This document shows, piece by piece, positions 14,924 to 21,376 of a stretch of 28,445 nucleotides of DNA (positions within the stretch are counted from its first letter, which is position 1; each line of letters opens with the position of its first letter). The notes under the pieces were generated by a model, which was not told where the DNA came from, did no database searches, and was given only the letters and a program-made list of their open reading frames with translations. Both the position numbers and the translations under genes were made by a program. Source of the stretch: a virus; IMG/VR virus record IMGVR_UViG_3300025809_001412, positions 1-28,445 of that record; one strand, written 5' to 3'.

Positions 14924-15550
14924 TTAAAACATCCTTAATTGTTTCTGGTGTTGCTCTAATCTCTTGCAAGCTGCTTGATAATAGTCCTTATCTAATTCAT
15001 ACCCTGTCAAGTCATAGCCTAGGTTGTGGGCTGCTATCGCTATCGATCCCGATCCTAGATGCGTGTCTAGTATTCGATCTCCCTTCTTTGCGTACTTTTC
15101 CAATAGCCAAGTATAGAGAGTAACGGGCTTTTGTGTTGGGTGGATCTTGTCTGTATGGTTGTGTTTGTGTATGGAAAAATCAAAGACTTTGGCCGGCATC
15201 TTCAAGCCTTTTGATACATAAGCGAGTTCTGCGGATGCAAAGTTATCTACTGTTTGATGTTTATTCCACACACAAAAATACTCACTAGGTGGAAGCGTAA
15301 AGTTATTAGAACCCCAAACGATTTGGTTTTTTGATACTCTAAACAGCTCATTAAAGTATTCTGGACTAGGCTTTTTATCCCAAACTAAACCATCTTGTTG
15401 CATCATTGTGGAACACTTAAATCTTGTTCCTCCTGCCGGCTTCTTAAATCTTTCTATCCCATAAGGTGGATCAACAATTGCCAGCTCAAAAGCATCATCA
15501 TCCATCAATCTCATAGCATCAAGACAATCAGCATTATGTAATTCAATCAT
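14924..15550 (-). CDS. DNA methyltransferase, DPPY type, short form with C-terminal clamp motif
   Basis: 208 residues from ATG 15550 (GGAA five bases before it); an in-frame TTG at 15565 is a weaker start. Motifs are DPPY at 27-30, HPTQKP at 137-142 and LDTHLGSGS at 161-169, the beta-class order. It is close to the minimal size for such an enzyme; the target domain (about 35-130) is small and includes FVWNKHQTVDN-like sequence (YFCVWNKHQTVDNFASAE). The last residues HQKQLRMF are nearly identical to the C-terminus of the larger enzyme at 13633, and QLRMF fits the beta-clamp motif. Likely N6-adenine or N4-cytosine methylation for protection of phage DNA. Confidence 0.9.
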   Translation of the reverse strand: MIELHNADCLDAMRLMDDDAFELAIVDPPYGIERFKKPAGGTRFKCSTMMQQDGLVWDKKPSPEYFNELFRVSKNQIVWGSNNFTLPPSEYFCVWNKHQTVDNFASAELAYVSKGLKMPAKVFDFSIHKHNHTDKIHPTQKPVTLYTWLLEKYAKKGDRILDTHLGSGSIAIAAHNLGYDLTGYELDKDYYQAACKRLEQHQKQLRMF

Positions 15551-15584
15551 TCTTATTCCATTCAAAATTTAATATTATTAGATA

Positions 15585-15608
15585 GAAGTGGGACCCACAT
15601 CCCACTTC
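15585..15608 (-). other. Perfect 9-bp hairpin in the methyltransferase leader
   Basis: GAAGTGGGA (15585-15593) and TCCCACTTC (15600-15608) are perfect inverted repeats around CCCACA. It lies 35 bases upstream of the methyltransferase start. No T-run follows on either strand, so it is more likely a mRNA stability element or a protein-binding site than a terminator. Confidence 0.6.
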
Positions 15609-15676
15609 ATTCCCTACTTTACTTTATTTTAAGAACATTCCCCCGGTTGATCTCTTAGGAGCCAAGGATAAGATTT

Positions 15677-15907
15677 TTATTTCTTGATCGGTTCTTGATC
15701 GGTTCTTTTCCTGCGATCCCGGAAGTAATTTCTTCTCCGTTTTTCGCGGTCTTTTTTTGCCTGATCTTGTGTCCTAGGGATGGATAGTTCTCCCTCTTTG
15801 AACATACGAAAAGCGATGGCAGTGGCCTGTCTTTGTGGATATCCTTCTCTCATGAGCCGGACTATTTTCCTAGAGATAGCGTGATCTTCAATCGGTGTTC
15901 GTGCCAT
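15677..15907 (-). CDS. Small basic phage protein with a GYPQxQAxAIA motif
   Basis: 76 residues from ATG 15907; a GTG nine bases upstream is in frame but has no better ribosome site. The first part carries RLMREGYPQRQATAIAFRMFKEG, a helix pair of a type that recurs in small phage proteins of unknown role. The second half is strongly basic (KKDREKRRRNYFRDRRKR), suggesting nucleic acid binding. The gene lies just downstream of a good minus-strand promoter and a terminator-like leader hairpin, so its expression may be attenuated. Its divergent neighbour is the 117-residue plus-strand gene. Confidence 0.55.
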   Translation of the reverse strand: MARTPIEDHAISRKIVRLMREGYPQRQATAIAFRMFKEGELSIPRTQDQAKKDREKRRRNYFRDRRKRTDQEPIKK

Positions 15908-15917
15908 AGTTTCCACA

Positions 15918-15963
15918 TAAAAAGAAAAGGGGAACCGAAATTCCCCTAAAGGCTAAGCCTTTT
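15918..15963 (-). terminator. Leader hairpins with terminator, possible attenuator
   Basis: On the minus strand AGGGGAA (15947-15941) pairs with TTCCCCT (15934-15928) around a 6-base loop and is followed by TTTCTTTTT, a good intrinsic terminator. Just upstream, AAAGGC (15962-15957) pairs with GCCTTT (15953-15948). Both lie between a predicted promoter (15974-16002) and the gene at 15907. GAAAAGG at the leader's 5' end could instead pair with CCTTTTC of the terminator, the layout of an antiterminator. It could also simply stop readthrough from the exonuclease gene. Confidence 0.6.
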
Positions 15964-15973
15964 CCCTAATAAT

Positions 15974-16002
15974 AGTATATCGTGATATAATTATTATATC
16001 AA
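15974..16002 (-). promoter_or_regulatory. Sigma-70-like promoter, minus strand
   Basis: TTGATA (16002-15997), exactly 17 bases, then TATACT (15979-15974). Each box differs from consensus by little (TTGACA, TATAAT). Transcription would start near 15967 and enter the leader hairpins and the gene at 15907, then the methyltransferase and terminase genes. Confidence 0.65.
15984..16000. promoter_or_regulatory. 17-bp palindrome overlapping divergent promoters
   Basis: GATATAAT-T-ATTATATC is a perfect inverted repeat around one base. It sits in the spacer and -35 box of the minus-strand promoter and contains TATAAT (15986-15991), usable as a plus-strand -10 for the gene at 16017, though no good plus-strand -35 is visible. 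A second inverted repeat, TATATC-gt-GATATA (15976-15989), overlaps it. Together they look like an operator. Confidence 0.5.
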
Positions 16003-16016
16003 GAGGAGAATATAAA

Positions 16017-16370
16017 ATGGCGAAGATAAGAGTACCAAGACAAATTCAGTTACTAGCCAAGAGAGCTGTCGAATATAATAATTCAAGACCTCTAGCCCAA
16101 AGAGCATCCTACAAGGAAGAATCTGGGAAGAAAGTTCCTGGAACTGGAATGAGGACCGCAAGAAGATTAATAAGCGGTGGAGTTGATAGAAAACAGCTTG
16201 AATTAATGCGAGCTTGGTTTGCTAGACACGGAGAATCACCCAAGGAAGCCAAGGCAAGGAAGGACAAGACTTCAAAGGCCGCTATCGCTTGGGCCTTATG
16301 GGGAGGAACACCGGGAGAACGTTGGGTGAAAAGAACGCTCAAAGACATAGAAAAGAAAGACCAAGAATAA
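16017..16370 (+). CDS. Basic protein with an AWALWGG motif, unknown function
   Basis: 117 residues on the plus strand, start ATG 16017 with a strong AGGAG site. It is rich in Arg and Lys. The segment TARRLISGGVDRKQLELMRAWFARH, followed by SKAAIAWALWGGTPGERWV, resembles a module I recall from larger phage and prophage proteins. There, an ARxLxxG helix, an M-x-x-FFxRH helix and an AWxLWGGxxGxxW motif occur together. Here it stands alone. Its function is not established; the basic charge suggests nucleic acid or capsid contact. It is transcribed opposite to almost all other genes and converges on the exonuclease gene, with a shared hairpin at their junction. Confidence 0.65.
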   Translation: MAKIRVPRQIQLLAKRAVEYNNSRPLAQRASYKEESGKKVPGTGMRTARRLISGGVDRKQLELMRAWFARHGESPKEAKARKDKTSKAAIAWALWGGTPGERWVKRTLKDIEKKDQE

Positions 16371-16382
16371 ATCTCGGTCTTT
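16356..16382. terminator. Hairpin between convergent genes
   Basis: AAAGACC (16356-16362) and GGTCTTT (16376-16382) form a 7-bp perfect stem with a 13-base loop that includes the plus gene's stop codon. On the minus strand it is followed by CTTTTC, so it can end the exonuclease transcript; on the plus strand the T-run is short. Confidence 0.5.
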
Positions 16383-16419
16383 ACCACCATCAACAGGGTA
16401 TATGGAGAAAACAAATACC

Positions 16420-16935
16420 TTAATTCTCCAATAACAGATCCCAAAGTCTTTGGCAATCTCTTGTATCTTTTAGCGCGCTATGAGATCCTTCTTTATCCCA
16501 TCCAAGAAAATCCCTAACCGAATCCAAAGATAGATACTTAAGGCCACTTGGTCTTAGATGTTCATATACCAGGACCATACAATCCAGACAGCGGATTCGC
16601 CAGCTCGGAGATATTCCATATTCCTTCATAGCAGCTTGAATGAAGCGCCAATCAAAATAAGGATTATAGCCCACAATCATTCCATATTGTAATCTGGAAG
16701 CTATCTCCTTGATCGCTTCTTCCATCGTGATCGCTTCGAGCCAATCTTTCTCATTGTATCCATTAACTTCTAATGCTTTTGGATGTGCTTGGTTGATTCT
16801 TTGGGGCTTGATCTTAGTGTGGAAGACTTCTTCATTCCCGTTTGAGTATCTTGTTATTATAGCTATCTCAATTATTTCGTGGCCCTGACTAGGATCCAAG
16901 CCGGTTGTTTCAGTATCTAAGAATATTAATGGCAT
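16420..16935 (-). CDS. DnaQ-like 3'-5' exonuclease
   Basis: 171 residues, start ATG 16935 with AGGAG. It is a DEDDh exonuclease: Exo I is FLDTETTG (D7, E9), Exo II is YNPYFDWRF (D95), and Exo III is HSALKDTRD (H152, D157). Length matches a stand-alone catalytic domain of the DNA polymerase III epsilon type. It degrades or proofreads 3' ends of DNA, with two metal ions. No phage polymerase is present. It may proofread in trans for the host polymerase, trim recombination intermediates or remove host DNA; the sequence does not decide. It lies just downstream of the putative origin. Confidence 0.88.
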   Translation of the reverse strand: MPLIFLDTETTGLDPSQGHEIIEIAIITRYSNGNEEVFHTKIKPQRINQAHPKALEVNGYNEKDWLEAITMEEAIKEIASRLQYGMIVGYNPYFDWRFIQAAMKEYGISPSWRIRCLDCMVLVYEHLRPSGLKYLSLDSVRDFLGWDKEGSHSALKDTRDCQRLWDLLLEN

Positions 16936-17000
16936 AAGAATCTCCTTTGAGGAAATAATAGCCTATTATTTTGAATAAACGTGGTCATTTCTTGGTTTTA

Positions 17001-17320
17001 TGACAGATAATGACAGATCATCTGTCATTTTTGGCCTCGTGTTTTCCGTTGTTGTAGAACCCTCATGACAGATAATGACAGATAAAACAGGCTATCTGTC
17101 ATAGCACTTTGCCCCCTGTCTATCGTTGTTATAGAAGAATATATATATATATATACTAAAATAAAAATATAATTAAAAATAATTATTTATATAATTATAT
17201 ATATAGAGAATCGAATTTTATCTGTCATCTGTCATAAAAACGCGAAAAGCCCCCAAGGTTGGAGGCTATAACAATGACAGATAACCTGGGCTATCTGTCA
17301 TTATCTGTCACTATCTGTCA
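17001..17320. other. Putative iteron-type replication origin
   Basis: This is the bulk of the only gene-free stretch longer than 300 bases (16936-17320). TGACAGAT occurs at 17001, 17011, 17066, 17076 and 17275. Its complement ATCTGTCA occurs at 17020, 17094, 17220, 17227, 17293, 17303 and 17313, for twelve copies in all. Tandem copies are 10 bp apart, one helical turn, so a protein could bind them on one DNA face. Two similar blocks each end in CGTTGTTRTAGAA (17047-17059 and 17124-17136). They are followed by an almost pure A/T tract (17139-17210), a likely unwinding element. Iterons flanking an AT-rich region next to a helicase gene are the hallmark of plasmid and phage origins. An operator cluster is the main alternative. 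Confidence 0.75.
17241..17267 (-). terminator. Terminator after the VirE-like gene
   Basis: On the minus strand AGCCTCCAA (17267-17259) pairs with TTGGGGGCT (17256-17248), apart from one mismatch, around a 2-base loop (in practice the innermost pairs open). It is followed by TTTT and then CGCG. It lies 54 bases past the helicase stop, embedded among the iterons, and would shield the origin from early transcription. Confidence 0.6.
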
Positions 17321-18622
17321 TTAGGTAATTCGGGTCCAAAATCTTCCGGTCCCTGTCCGTTTCAATTGGAATCCTCCATCACGACATATTTGCGATATTC
17401 TTCTCGAATTACCTGTGTGTCGTTGGGATACTGGAAGATCAATCCATTCCATAATGTCATTGGTGGAAGCACCCACTGAACCCAGTTCTATCTTGCGATC
17501 TATACACTCAGCAACACCACAAGCCCAAGGATCATCCACTAGATAGCTTTCTTGGTATCTCCTTAGCATTTCCTCCTCGTGTGGCAATAAATGCCATTCT
17601 TTCCCTGATTTATAAGCGGAAACAGCTTCGGCCCATAACTGATCGCGATGCTTCACAATCCAATTCAAATTCACCTTTGAAGTAATCTTGAAGATCCAGA
17701 ATCTTCTTTCCCATCCATCATCCAAGATTTGATAATCGTTCGTACTCCCAAAGAAGCATATCCGGCGATCCTTATAAACAATATCCCTATCATATACAAT
17801 CCGATAGCGATCTTTCTCAGTAGTCAAGAATGATTTAATCTTGTTTGCGTGCTTCCCTTGAAAATCTGCAAGCTCCGCAATTTCTTGAAGCCATACGCCA
17901 GTCTGGTGAATGTGTTCCAAAGCTGACTTATCGCCTATCTTTAAACTTGTTCTATCAAACCATTCTACTCTTGGAGAAAGAAGCTTGATACACATAGATT
18001 TCCCCACGCCCTTATCTCCAATATAAATAGGCATACTGTGCATTTCACAGCCTGGTTCATAGATGCGCGCCACCGGACCAATAAAAGACTTTAAAGACAT
18101 AGCCTGGATAAGTTCTTCCGTTACTGAATTGGTTTCCGCCTTTAATATATCAGTAGCATATCTTTGCAACCGGGCCACACCATCCCATTCAAGAGATTCT
18201 AAATAATCTTTGATAGGGTGAATTTGATTCTGGAATCCCACGCGAAACAAAGAACTCCTTAGCATCGTATCATTTACTTCTAGTCGATATCTGTCTTCCA
18301 GGTCCAAAGCTATATCTTCCCATCCGGCTTTATCAATGATCACTTTATCTTTCAAAAGGGTGGTGGCGTGATCGTGATATTGAACATTAGAGTAATCTGG
18401 ATCCAGCTCAAAGATGATCGCCAGGTTCTTTCTGTTTGGGCGTGGTCTTACTGTGTTTTTTAGCGTTCTTTGATCTTCCTTGTAAATAGCTCTTGGCTTG
18501 TCTAGCATTTCCCAAACTTGTCTATCGGCTCCAATAGGTTTGGAATCTTCTCTTAATGTTACAACGTGGCCAAGTTCGCTTCCCAGCTGTGCCATAAGTT
18601 CAATTTTTTCTTGATTGGTCAT
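17321..18622 (-). CDS. VirE/D5-like superfamily 3 helicase
   Basis: 433 residues; ATG 18622 overlaps the methyltransferase stop as ATGA, with GGGGTGAAG upstream. The ATPase core has Walker A GDKGVGKS (202-209), a Walker B-like VWLQEIAEL (243-251) and FFGSTNDYQILDDGWERRFW (290-309). The last holds the polar sensor residue N295 and arginine fingers R306/R307. The upstream segment NQIHPIKDYLESLEWDG (132-148) is the characteristic lead-in of the VirE (virulence-associated E) family. These proteins act as replicative helicases in phages, satellites and plasmids, usually paired with a primase, which is present here at 19506. The C-terminus resembles a winged-helix origin-binding domain. Direct adjacency to the iteron region supports initiation at that site. 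Confidence 0.88.
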   Translation of the reverse strand: MTNQEKIELMAQLGSELGHVVTLREDSKPIGADRQVWEMLDKPRAIYKEDQRTLKNTVRPRPNRKNLAIIFELDPDYSNVQYHDHATTLLKDKVIIDKAGWEDIALDLEDRYRLEVNDTMLRSSLFRVGFQNQIHPIKDYLESLEWDGVARLQRYATDILKAETNSVTEELIQAMSLKSFIGPVARIYEPGCEMHSMPIYIGDKGVGKSMCIKLLSPRVEWFDRTSLKIGDKSALEHIHQTGVWLQEIAELADFQGKHANKIKSFLTTEKDRYRIVYDRDIVYKDRRICFFGSTNDYQILDDGWERRFWIFKITSKVNLNWIVKHRDQLWAEAVSAYKSGKEWHLLPHEEEMLRRYQESYLVDDPWACGVAECIDRKIELGSVGASTNDIMEWIDLPVSQRHTGNSRRISQICRDGGFQLKRTGTGRFWTRIT

Positions 18623-19236
18623 TCTTCACCCCTATAACTTTCCGCTGGAATCCATCGCGTAACAGTATCGCCTTGATATCCTTTCTTCCAGACATACCAA
18701 GCATAATCCAAAGCATTAGAGCCACCATCATCTTCATTGTTTTTCCAAATTTTTATCCTGGATGAATGAATGTAAATATATTTTGGAGGAAGATTCTGAA
18801 ACAAAAAATATCTTTTCTTTGATGCTAGAAACTGAACCTTGAAAAGCATTATCACCCATTTTCCTGGGGATACTATATCCAAGGAACGTTTGACAAATTC
18901 GATATCCATATTCCCTTTGTAAGGTGGATTGGTAATAATATCACCACGCCATTCTAAGCGGTCCTTATTCTCCAAGAAGTCATGCACATTACCAAAGTCA
19001 CGATCTATTTTATCGGTCGCTAGAACAATGTGCCCCCGTTTCATTAGCAGCTTGGCCAAGTTTCCTTCTCCGCATGCTGGCTCCCATATCATCCGATCTA
19101 GTTCTTCTTGATCTCTATCCTGGAAAGCCCAAAGAAAATCCTTAAAGGCTTGGGGATCAGTAGCATAATAATCATTATTCTGTCTTTCTTCCTGTGTATG
19201 ATTGGAGCTTCCAACAATCTTCATAGTCGGATTCAT
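18619..19236 (-). CDS. DNA adenine methyltransferase-like protein (NPPY)
   Basis: 205 residues; ATG 19236 overlaps the HTH stop as ATGA, with GGTGGG upstream. The SAM-binding motif is EPACGEGNLAKLL (52-64), with an acidic residue at the end of the next strand (ATDKID). The catalytic motif is TNPPYKG (102-108), typical of N6-adenine methyltransferases with the gamma/alpha motif order. It is compact and lacks an obvious separate target-recognition domain, like many phage orphan enzymes. Unlike the other two methyltransferases here it has no C-terminal clamp motif. Placed between primase and helicase genes, it probably methylates phage DNA during replication. Confidence 0.85.
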   Translation of the reverse strand: MNPTMKIVGSSNHTQEERQNNDYYATDPQAFKDFLWAFQDRDQEELDRMIWEPACGEGNLAKLLMKRGHIVLATDKIDRDFGNVHDFLENKDRLEWRGDIITNPPYKGNMDIEFVKRSLDIVSPGKWVIMLFKVQFLASKKRYFLFQNLPPKYIYIHSSRIKIWKNNEDDGGSNALDYAWYVWKKGYQGDTVTRWIPAESYRGEE

Positions 19237-19466
19237 CTTCCCACCTTCTTCAATTCAGTTTCTTCTTGGATGTGCTTGGCGTGAATGGTCCATTCTTTGC
19301 CATCTATTCTGGATAAGGCTTGGGCCAAGGTTCTAATCGTTTTCAACATCGGCCGGTGTTTTCTCTTGAATAATCTATTGATATGAGAAGGATCTATCCC
19401 GGCAATATTTGAATATTCGATATATGAAACAAAATAGTTTCTAAGTATTTCTTTAATGTAATTCAT
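19233..19466 (-). CDS. Small Cro/XRE-like DNA-binding protein
   Basis: 77 residues, start ATG 19466 with GGAG eight bases upstream. Residues 11-55 fit a lambda-repressor-like fold: YFVSYIEYSNIAGIDPSHIN contains the turn (IAGIDPSHI) and RLFKRKHRP is the recognition helix end and following loop, then LKTIRTLAQALSRIDG. It probably binds an operator in this phage, perhaps at the iterons or at the control regions near 15.98 or 21.8 kb. Its four-base overlap with the methyltransferase indicates co-translation within the early operon. Confidence 0.75.
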   Translation of the reverse strand: MNYIKEILRNYFVSYIEYSNIAGIDPSHINRLFKRKHRPMLKTIRTLAQALSRIDGKEWTIHAKHIQEETELKKVGR

Positions 19467-19505
19467 TTGTTTTTCTCCATTTTTTGATGTAATAAATCGG
19501 TTTTC

Positions 19506-20375
19506 CTATAATAAATCTTTTAACGTTCCCCACCACTGGCAAGAGTTTTTATGGTTGCATTGTGGATATTTCATCGCGTTGGGCATCCCTAGATCGATCG
19601 AAAAGAAGACAGAAGTATCCTGGCATTGTGGACACTGGATGTATCTGGCTGTGTTCCCAATGATTGTCCCCCCTGATCTTTCTGCTATCGAAGTTCTGAA
19701 TCGTGTATCAAGCTGTAATGATTCAATGGTCACCGGTGCTTTGTGTTTAAATTTGCCCTTGGATGGATTTTTGGTTCTTTGGGCCTTGGGTGCTTCCTTG
19801 GGGATTGATTCCCAATCAAGAGTCAAGAGATCCCCAGACAAAGAAGAAGCCGTGGAAAAATAGTTCTTGGGCTGTTGTGGAGATTGTTTGGTGTGTCCTT
19901 CATCCAATGGAAGGGCATATCGGAAATATATTCTCGCCCGGTCCTTCAATGCTTTCATATCTGGCTCGCCCCTCCCAACAATATCAGCCCAGAAATTAAC
20001 AGCCCACTTGGCCGCCCGATCCCATTCACCAGCTGGAACCGCTTTGGCCAAAGGAAGGATGATTCTGTATTTGTGAAAATGTGGTTTGTGGCTGAATGAA
20101 GTATGAGCCAGGACAATCCACTTGGAGAACAACCGCCAAGTAGAAAAGGGTGTCAATCCATCATCAATATCATAGACCAAGAATCCGATTTCCCTCGCAT
20201 TAGCGGAAGAACGTGTCCCATCGAAAACGGTAGGACTCCACAAAGGAATTTCCTTCTTAGCTGCTACCTCATACGGAAGACAAGGATGTAATAATCCTTT
20301 AGATATTGTTTGTAGGTTTCCTGTGTATTTTATTGGTTTATTGTCTTTAATGTTAGGGAAAAGGCTAATATTCAT
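19506..20375 (-). CDS. Archaeo-eukaryotic-type primase with C-terminal zinc finger
   Basis: 289 residues from ATG 20375, chosen for its GGAGGAATG site; upstream in-frame ATGs lie inside the resolvase gene. The catalytic region has FLVYDIDDG (65-73), giving the metal-binding D69/D71 pair. It is followed by HTSFSHKPHFHKYRIILPL (91-109), which closely resembles the T-x-SH-x-P-x-x-R-x-R-x-x-LPL pattern of AEP-superfamily primases of plasmids and phages. Residues 248-279 (CPQC, then PQCNHKNSC) form a zinc-finger-like tail. It would make primers and may bind template at the origin together with the VirE-like helicase. Whether it also polymerises DNA cannot be told. Confidence 0.78.
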   Translation of the reverse strand: MNISLFPNIKDNKPIKYTGNLQTISKGLLHPCLPYEVAAKKEIPLWSPTVFDGTRSSANAREIGFLVYDIDDGLTPFSTWRLFSKWIVLAHTSFSHKPHFHKYRIILPLAKAVPAGEWDRAAKWAVNFWADIVGRGEPDMKALKDRARIYFRYALPLDEGHTKQSPQQPKNYFSTASSLSGDLLTLDWESIPKEAPKAQRTKNPSKGKFKHKAPVTIESLQLDTRFRTSIAERSGGTIIGNTARYIQCPQCQDTSVFFSIDLGMPNAMKYPQCNHKNSCQWWGTLKDLL

Positions 20376-20376
20376 G

Positions 20377-20793
20377 TCATTCCTCCGGAGTATATAATTG
20401 AAAAACTGTGTGAGGTTCCTCATGTTTGCCAGAATAATAATCCTCAGCTTGGATGGAAACCACTTGGGAATCATCGTTCCAGATACCCCATTTTGTAAAA
20501 ATATCTAGAACCATCTTGATCATATTGTCGATATCTGGCTTGGTAGTTTTCCAAATTCTAGAATCTGAATGTTTCTTTCCTTCCAATCTCTTTGGGCGTT
20601 TTCCAACAAAGACAATTTGAATCCGAATTGGGCCATCTAACTTGAAAGGACTTTCCCCTAATGCTGCCAAGTGAAGCTTTTGATAATTGCGATCCTTTGG
20701 AGCTGTATAAACCCTTCCCGTTCTAGTTCCTCTTGGCCGGCCCAAGCTTCTTGGCTGTCCTAAAAGGATTCCTTGGTGTTCAAGTTTCCACAT
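20377..20793 (-). CDS. rusA: RusA-type Holliday junction resolvase
   Basis: 138 residues; ATG 20793 shares one base with the preceding stop (TAATG). The RusA signature KPDIDNMIKMVLD is at 85-97, followed by GIWNDDSQV (103-111). D87, D89 and D108 match the three catalytic aspartates, with a conserved Lys at 93. The family cuts four-way junctions as a dimer with Mg2+, resolving recombination or replication branches before packaging. Length is close to the E. coli enzyme. It is co-translated with the upstream regulator and the downstream primase (one-base gap). Confidence 0.93.
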   Translation of the reverse strand: MWKLEHQGILLGQPRSLGRPRGTRTGRVYTAPKDRNYQKLHLAALGESPFKLDGPIRIQIVFVGKRPKRLEGKKHSDSRIWKTTKPDIDNMIKMVLDIFTKWGIWNDDSQVVSIQAEDYYSGKHEEPHTVFQLYTPEE

Positions 20794-21221
20794 TATCTTT
20801 CACCTTCAATAAGATTCATATATTGCATTAATTTTTTTGGAGCTTCTTCTTGCCCTAGCATTTTACAAATTCGCCATAGAAAATGAGCCGCTGGATATTG
20901 TGTTCCAGCCAACCAAGCTGTGATGCTTCTAGGGTGGCACTTTATAAACTCGGATATCTCTCTTTGAGATAATCCACTCTCTCTAAGATCCCTTTTTAGA
21001 AGTGAAGCGAAATTAATCGGATCTTCCTTGGTGTTTTTTACCAGGTTGTATTTAAGATTGATCCAATTTCTAGCATCCTCTAATTTACCGAAATATTTCG
21101 ATACTATATCCCCATTTTTTGAAGAAAAGGATAAAATAGCCCGATATGTAATATTCCCATAGGTTTCCACGGTTTGAATTGTGCCAATTTCATATCCTAA
21201 ATTCTTGATAGAATAAATCAT
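20793..21221 (-). CDS. Regulator with C-terminal helix-turn-helix
   Basis: 142 residues; ATG 21221 overlaps the previous stop as ATGA, with AGAGGTG upstream. Residues 1-60 form a small alpha/beta domain (TYRAILSFSSKNGDIVSKYFG). Residues 72-123 are an XRE-type HTH: LLKRDLRESGLSQREISEFI, then CHPRSITAWLAGTQYP, then LWRICKMLG. The location near the start of the early operon suggests an early repressor or transcription switch. The N-terminal domain resembles no repressor domain I know, and no peptidase-type LexA/CI residues are visible. Confidence 0.7.
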   Translation of the reverse strand: MIYSIKNLGYEIGTIQTVETYGNITYRAILSFSSKNGDIVSKYFGKLEDARNWINLKYNLVKNTKEDPINFASLLKRDLRESGLSQREISEFIKCHPRSITAWLAGTQYPAAHFLWRICKMLGQEEAPKKLMQYMNLIEGER

Positions 21222-21376
21222 TTGAGCACCTCTTTAAGAGCTTCTTCCCAAGCATCAAGAAAGTCCGGGTTGCTTGGCTTCCATATTTTCACTATCTCTC
21301 TAGTTTTCGCTTTTCCGTGCTTTTTGAGTGATCTTCTTAGCGATCTAATTGCTAGTAATTTAAACGTTTTAATCAT
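21218..21376 (-). CDS. Small basic protein, early operon
   Basis: 52 residues from ATG 21376 with AAGGAG seven bases upstream; it overlaps both neighbours by four bases. The N-terminal half is very basic and helical (LLAIRSLRRSLKKHGKAKTR), the C-terminal half acidic (DFLDAWEEALKEVLK). It may be a small nucleic-acid-binding or host-takeover protein. No family is recognised. Confidence 0.55.
   Translation of the reverse strand: MIKTFKLLAIRSLRRSLKKHGKAKTREIVKIWKPSNPDFLDAWEEALKEVLK

Noticed and set aside
15677-15725. Duplicated cttgatcggtt as a binding site pair
   Set aside because: Only two short copies inside a coding region at the gene's 3' end; likely a local duplication without further support.
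17001-17320. CRISPR-like appearance of short repeats
   Set aside because: The repeats are only 8 bp, occur in both orientations and are spaced mainly 10 bp apart, with no unique spacers and no cas genes. They fit iterons.
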